Below are positions 61,215-64,000 of a stretch of 64,000 nucleotides of DNA, piece after piece (positions within the stretch are counted from its first letter, which is position 1; each line of letters starts with the position of its first letter). The stretch is from Marinomonas posidonica_A (GTDB lineage Bacteria; Pseudomonadota; Gammaproteobacteria; Pseudomonadales; Marinomonadaceae). Where the stretch lies: the NCBI RefSeq assembly GCF_043643765.1, contig NZ_JBHZSP010000004.1:230238-294237 (forward strand). The letters are read 5' to 3'. The translations under genes and the position numbers were made by a program. The notes under the pieces are model-generated. The model had not been told where the DNA came from. It saw only the letters and a list, made by a program, of their open reading frames with translations, and searched no databases.

Positions 61215-61886
61215 GTGGAAATCGAATTTCAGCGCGTTGGTAAGAAATACGACAGTGGCCAAGAGGCCTTATCGCAAGTGAGTTTTCATTTGCAGCAAGG
61301 TGAAATGGCCTTTTTGACCGGTCACTCTGGGGCCGGCAAAAGTACACTGATGAAACTCATGATGATGATTGAACGTCAGACTTCCGGACAAATTCTGATT
61401 GATGGTGTGGATTTGCGTACCTTAAGTCGACGAGCGATTCCACAACATCGTCGTCGTGTTGGGGTGGTGTTTCAAAATCACCAATTATTATTGGACCGCA
61501 GTGTGTTTCATAACGTGGCTTTGCCTTTGCAAGTTAGTGGCGCCGACCACGAGCAGATTGCGAAACGTGTTCGTGCAGCGCTGGACAAAGTTGGATTGTT
61601 GGAAAAAGAAAAGTTCAACCCAATGGCCTTGTCAGGTGGTGAGCAACAACGCGTGGGGATTGCGCGAGCGGTGGTGAATAAGCCGCAACTGCTGCTGGCC
61701 GATGAACCGACAGGTAACCTTGACCCTAAGCTGTCCGCTGAAATTATGAATCTATTCCAAGAGTTTAACCGTGTCGGTGTGACGGTATTGGTGGCGAGTC
61801 ATGATTTGGCATTAGTGGCGCGCATGCGACATCGAGTCTTGACCTTAAACCAAGGTCGTATGGTCAATGATGGGGGGTTCGCTTAA
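61215..61886 (+). CDS. ftsE: Cell division ATPase FtsE
   Basis: ABC-type ATPase, 223 aa, which with FtsX controls septal peptidoglycan hydrolases. Walker A GHSGAGKST, the signature LSGGEQQR and Walker B LLADEPTG are intact. GTG start at 61215. Stop and ftsX start overlap by one base (TAATG). Confidence 0.96.
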   Translation: MEIEFQRVGKKYDSGQEALSQVSFHLQQGEMAFLTGHSGAGKSTLMKLMMMIERQTSGQILIDGVDLRTLSRRAIPQHRRRVGVVFQNHQLLLDRSVFHNVALPLQVSGADHEQIAKRVRAALDKVGLLEKEKFNPMALSGGEQQRVGIARAVVNKPQLLLADEPTGNLDPKLSAEIMNLFQEFNRVGVTVLVASHDLALVARMRHRVLTLNQGRMVNDGGFA

Positions 61887-62893
61887 TGGCACAAAAGCCA
61901 AGTCAGCGAGGCGCCACGCGTGCATCAGTAAAAGCTTCGAAGCACCATTGGCCGACACGTTCTCGTTTTAACGCGAGCTTATATTTTCAACAGCATAAAA
62001 CGACTTTGAAAGAAAGTTTTATGCGTTTGCTCAGTTACCCTCTGGCCAGTGTGATGACCGTGATGGTGATTGCCATTGCCTTATCTTTACCGGGTGGGCT
62101 CTATGTGGCACTAAAAAATGTCCAAACGGTCACCGACCAATGGGAGAGGCAGTCTGTCATTACGCTTTACCTGTTTCCCAATTTGGAAGACACAGAGGCT
62201 TTGGCTCTGTCCCATCAGATTTCGGCACAACCTGATGTCGCGTCTGTGGAATACATTTCTAAAGAAGAAGGCTTACGTTACTTTGAGCGTTCTAGTGGTT
62301 ATGAGCAGACACTTTCTTCCTTATCAGAAAATCCTTTGCCGATTGTGCTAAGAGTGATCCCGAGAGAAGCGGTGGATGTCACGACCTTGTCGAGCTTGCA
62401 GACGTTACGAGATGAATTAGCGACTAAGCCGGAAGTAGACATCGCCGAATTAGATGCACAATGGTTACAGCGCCTTGCCAATATACTGAGTTTTGGGCAG
62501 CGTTTTTCGTACGCTTTGTCTGTATTGCTGGTGATTGCTGTGTTGTTAATTGTGGGTAATACCATTCGTGTGGCGGTGGAAAGTCGTCGCGATGAGGTCT
62601 TGGTCATGAAATTGGTTGGTGCGACCGATGCCTATATTCGTCGGCCTTTTTTATACATGGGATTTTGGTTTGGAATGTTAGGCGGTGTATTCGCTAGCCT
62701 TTGTATTCTGGTGCTTAGCTGGTGGGTAAGTGCACCAGCAGAGCGCTTGATTGATTTGTATCAAAGCGACTTTCAACTGCAGACTTTTAATGCAGATGAG
62801 ATTGTTTTATGTTTAACTATTAGTACATTTGTTGGCGTTGTTGGGGCTTGGATTGCAGTCAACCGACACATTGCCAATATTGAACTGCAGTGA
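61886..62893 (+). CDS. ftsX: Cell division membrane protein FtsX
   Basis: Permease-like partner of FtsE, 335 aa. A basic cytosolic N-terminus of about 50 residues, TM1 near 53-75, a periplasmic loop that would contact EnvC-type activators, then three C-terminal segments with the MacB-like VESRRDEVLVMKLVGAT motif. Overlaps ftsE. Confidence 0.95.
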   Translation: MAQKPSQRGATRASVKASKHHWPTRSRFNASLYFQQHKTTLKESFMRLLSYPLASVMTVMVIAIALSLPGGLYVALKNVQTVTDQWERQSVITLYLFPNLEDTEALALSHQISAQPDVASVEYISKEEGLRYFERSSGYEQTLSSLSENPLPIVLRVIPREAVDVTTLSSLQTLRDELATKPEVDIAELDAQWLQRLANILSFGQRFSYALSVLLVIAVLLIVGNTIRVAVESRRDEVLVMKLVGATDAYIRRPFLYMGFWFGMLGGVFASLCILVLSWWVSAPAERLIDLYQSDFQLQTFNADEIVLCLTISTFVGVVGAWIAVNRHIANIELQ

Positions 62894-63022
62894 CCTAAAC
62901 AGGCGTGTTTCGTCCAAATTGAATTCGCCACGTTTTATTCACATTTATGTCACACATACGCAGAATTAACTTGTTAGTATTTTGTCATACAGAGTATGAA
63001 AAATTAAAAGGTGGAAATAGAG

Positions 63023-63889
63023 ATGAGTAAAGCTCTTCAGCCTATCGATATGATGACTCCAGGTCAAAACCTTGAGTCGTATATACAAACCGTTGGTCGG
63101 ATTCCAATTCTGACAGCGGAGGAAGAAAAAGCACTGGCAGAACGTTTGTATTATCAAGAAGACTTAGAAGCGGCCCGTACACTGGTTATGTCGCACCTGA
63201 GATTTGTTGTGCACATTGCGAAAAGTTACTCTGGTTACGGTTTAGCTCAAGGTGACTTGATCCAAGAAGGGAACGTCGGCTTGATGAAAGCGGTGAAGCG
63301 TTTTAACCCAGAAGTGGGTGTGCGTCTGGTGTCGTTTGCAGTACATTGGATTAAAGCCGAAATACATGAATTTATTCTGAAAAACTGGCGCATTGTGAAA
63401 GTGGCGACCACTAAAGCGCAGCGTAAGATGTTCTTTAATCTACGCAGTGCGAAGAAAAGCCTGTCTTGGTTTAGTAATTCTGAGGTGGAGTCGGTTGCCA
63501 GTGATCTTGGTGTCACGCCAGAGGTTGTTCGTCAAATGGAAGGTCGCTTAAGTGCGTCTGACATGGCGTTCGATGCGTCTGCAGATGACGATGATGATAG
63601 CGCTTACCAAGCGCCTTCTCAGTTCCTAGAGGATCATCGCTCTGACCCAGCTATGTTGCTAGAAAATGGCAATTGGGAAGAGGACTCTAATCAGCGTCTT
63701 GAGCTTGCGATGGCTGATCTTGATGAACGTAGTCGAAATATTTTGGTACAACGTTGGTTGTCTGACGGTAAATCGACTCTGCATGAATTGGCGGATGAGT
63801 ATGGTGTCTCCGCGGAGCGTATTCGCCAACTTGAAAAGAATGCGATGAAGAAGATTCGTGTTGCCATGGGTGATGGTCAATTCGACTAA
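63023..63889 (+). CDS. rpoH: Heat-shock sigma factor RpoH (sigma-32)
   Basis: Alternative sigma factor, 288 aa. Region 2 with SHLRFVVHIAKSYSGYGLAQGDLIQEGNVGLMKAV, the sigma-32 RpoH box in QRKMFFNLR, and region 4.2 ADEYGVSAERIRQLEKNAMKK. ATG 63023 is preceded by AAGGTGG 8 bases away; a GTG 12 bases upstream is less likely. The ftsYEX-rpoH order is the standard gammaproteobacterial one. Translation may be thermoregulated as in E. coli, not assessed here. Confidence 0.96.
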   Translation: MSKALQPIDMMTPGQNLESYIQTVGRIPILTAEEEKALAERLYYQEDLEAARTLVMSHLRFVVHIAKSYSGYGLAQGDLIQEGNVGLMKAVKRFNPEVGVRLVSFAVHWIKAEIHEFILKNWRIVKVATTKAQRKMFFNLRSAKKSLSWFSNSEVESVASDLGVTPEVVRQMEGRLSASDMAFDASADDDDDSAYQAPSQFLEDHRSDPAMLLENGNWEEDSNQRLELAMADLDERSRNILVQRWLSDGKSTLHELADEYGVSAERIRQLEKNAMKKIRVAMGDGQFD

Positions 63890-63924
63890 ATAAGCCTGTT
63901 CTAAATATCAAAAAGCCCTCCTAG

Positions 63925-64000
63925 TGAACTGACCCCATAAAGTTGGACTCTGTTCTAAGCGGCTTTCAAGGCCTGATTTCGATACGCTATCGGACTCAGG
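63925..64000 (-). mobile_element. End of an IS3-family insertion sequence (continues beyond window)
   Basis: Starting at 63925 the bases TGAACTGACCCC, then AAAGTTGGAC, match the typical terminal inverted repeat of IS3-family (IS150-like) elements. Transposase coding starts immediately inside. The other end is outside the window. Confidence 0.8.
63955..64000 (-). CDS. IS3-family transposase OrfB, C-terminal end only
   Basis: Reading leftward from the window edge gives LSPIAYRNQALKAA and a TAG stop at 63957-63955, a standard ending for the DDE transposase OrfB of IS3-family elements. Only 14 codons are visible; integrity of the rest is unknown. Confidence 0.75.
   Translation of the reverse strand, partial: LSPIAYRNQALKAA

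Noticed and set aside
1..64000. tRNA, rRNA, CRISPR array, prophage
   Set aside because: No cloverleaf, rRNA-like stretch, regular repeat-spacer array or phage structural genes were noticed on reading both strands; a tRNAscan or CRISPR search was not possible here.

Overview
The window looks like the chromosome of a marine gammaproteobacterium of the Oceanospirillales/Pseudomonadales side, most like Marinomonas. This rests on gene content and order (gmk-rpoZ-spoT-ridA, oxyR-recG, yicC/rph, metX-metW-rdgB-hemW, an M16-like gene with rsmD divergent from ftsY-ftsE-ftsX-rpoH, gltR-gtrS-gtsABCD) and on moderate G+C. I could not run a search, so the genus is an inference. No rRNA, tRNA or CRISPR array was seen.

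Layout. 1-4.1 kb: a general amino-acid ABC operon (aapJ-aapQ-aapM, running off the left edge) divergent from lrp. 4.1-11.7 kb: a leftward housekeeping block (recG, oxyR; ridA, spoT, rpoZ, gmk) with a rightward YeeZ-like reductase gene between. 11.9-16 kb: a two-gene signalling operon, a response regulator ending in a c-di-GMP phosphodiesterase (EAL) domain followed by a membrane histidine kinase. 16-20.2 kb: a CynX-type exporter, a Gdx/SugE exporter divergent from a LysR regulator, an HxlR regulator, a small unknown protein and a periplasmic histidine phosphatase. 20.2-26.1 kb: an accessory patch with long AT-rich gaps: an orphan protein behind twin palindromes, two GNAT acetyltransferases, an AraC regulator, an extra RsgA GTPase and an orphan HepT-family protein whose RNase motif is destroyed. 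26.1-30.3 kb: yicC, rph, an exported unknown protein and a lipoprotein 5'-nucleotidase.

30.5-46.6 kb is a sugar region. Leftward lies gltR-gtrS-gtsABCD, a glucose-type ABC importer behind its own two-component system. Rightward lie a fructokinase and an aglEFGK-aglA-aglR alpha-glucoside importer with a cytoplasmic alpha-glucosidase and a LacI regulator. Together these would import sucrose or related glucosides, hydrolyse them inside the cell, phosphorylate the fructose and also take up free glucose. In all three ABC importers of the window a stem-loop separates the binding-protein gene from the next gene, and a strong terminator-like hairpin separates aglK from aglA.

46.6-64 kb: a DEDDh exonuclease paired with a cNMP/CBS/nucleotidyltransferase protein, a GDT1-type Mn exporter behind a yybP-ykoY manganese riboswitch with a readable terminator platform, a BCCT transporter, hemW-rdgB-metW-metX, a chemotaxis receptor, rsmD with an inactive-looking M16 homologue, and ftsYEX-rpoH. 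The last 76 bases are the end of an IS3-family insertion sequence, including the last codons of its transposase, inserted just after rpoH and apparently cutting the rpoH terminator.
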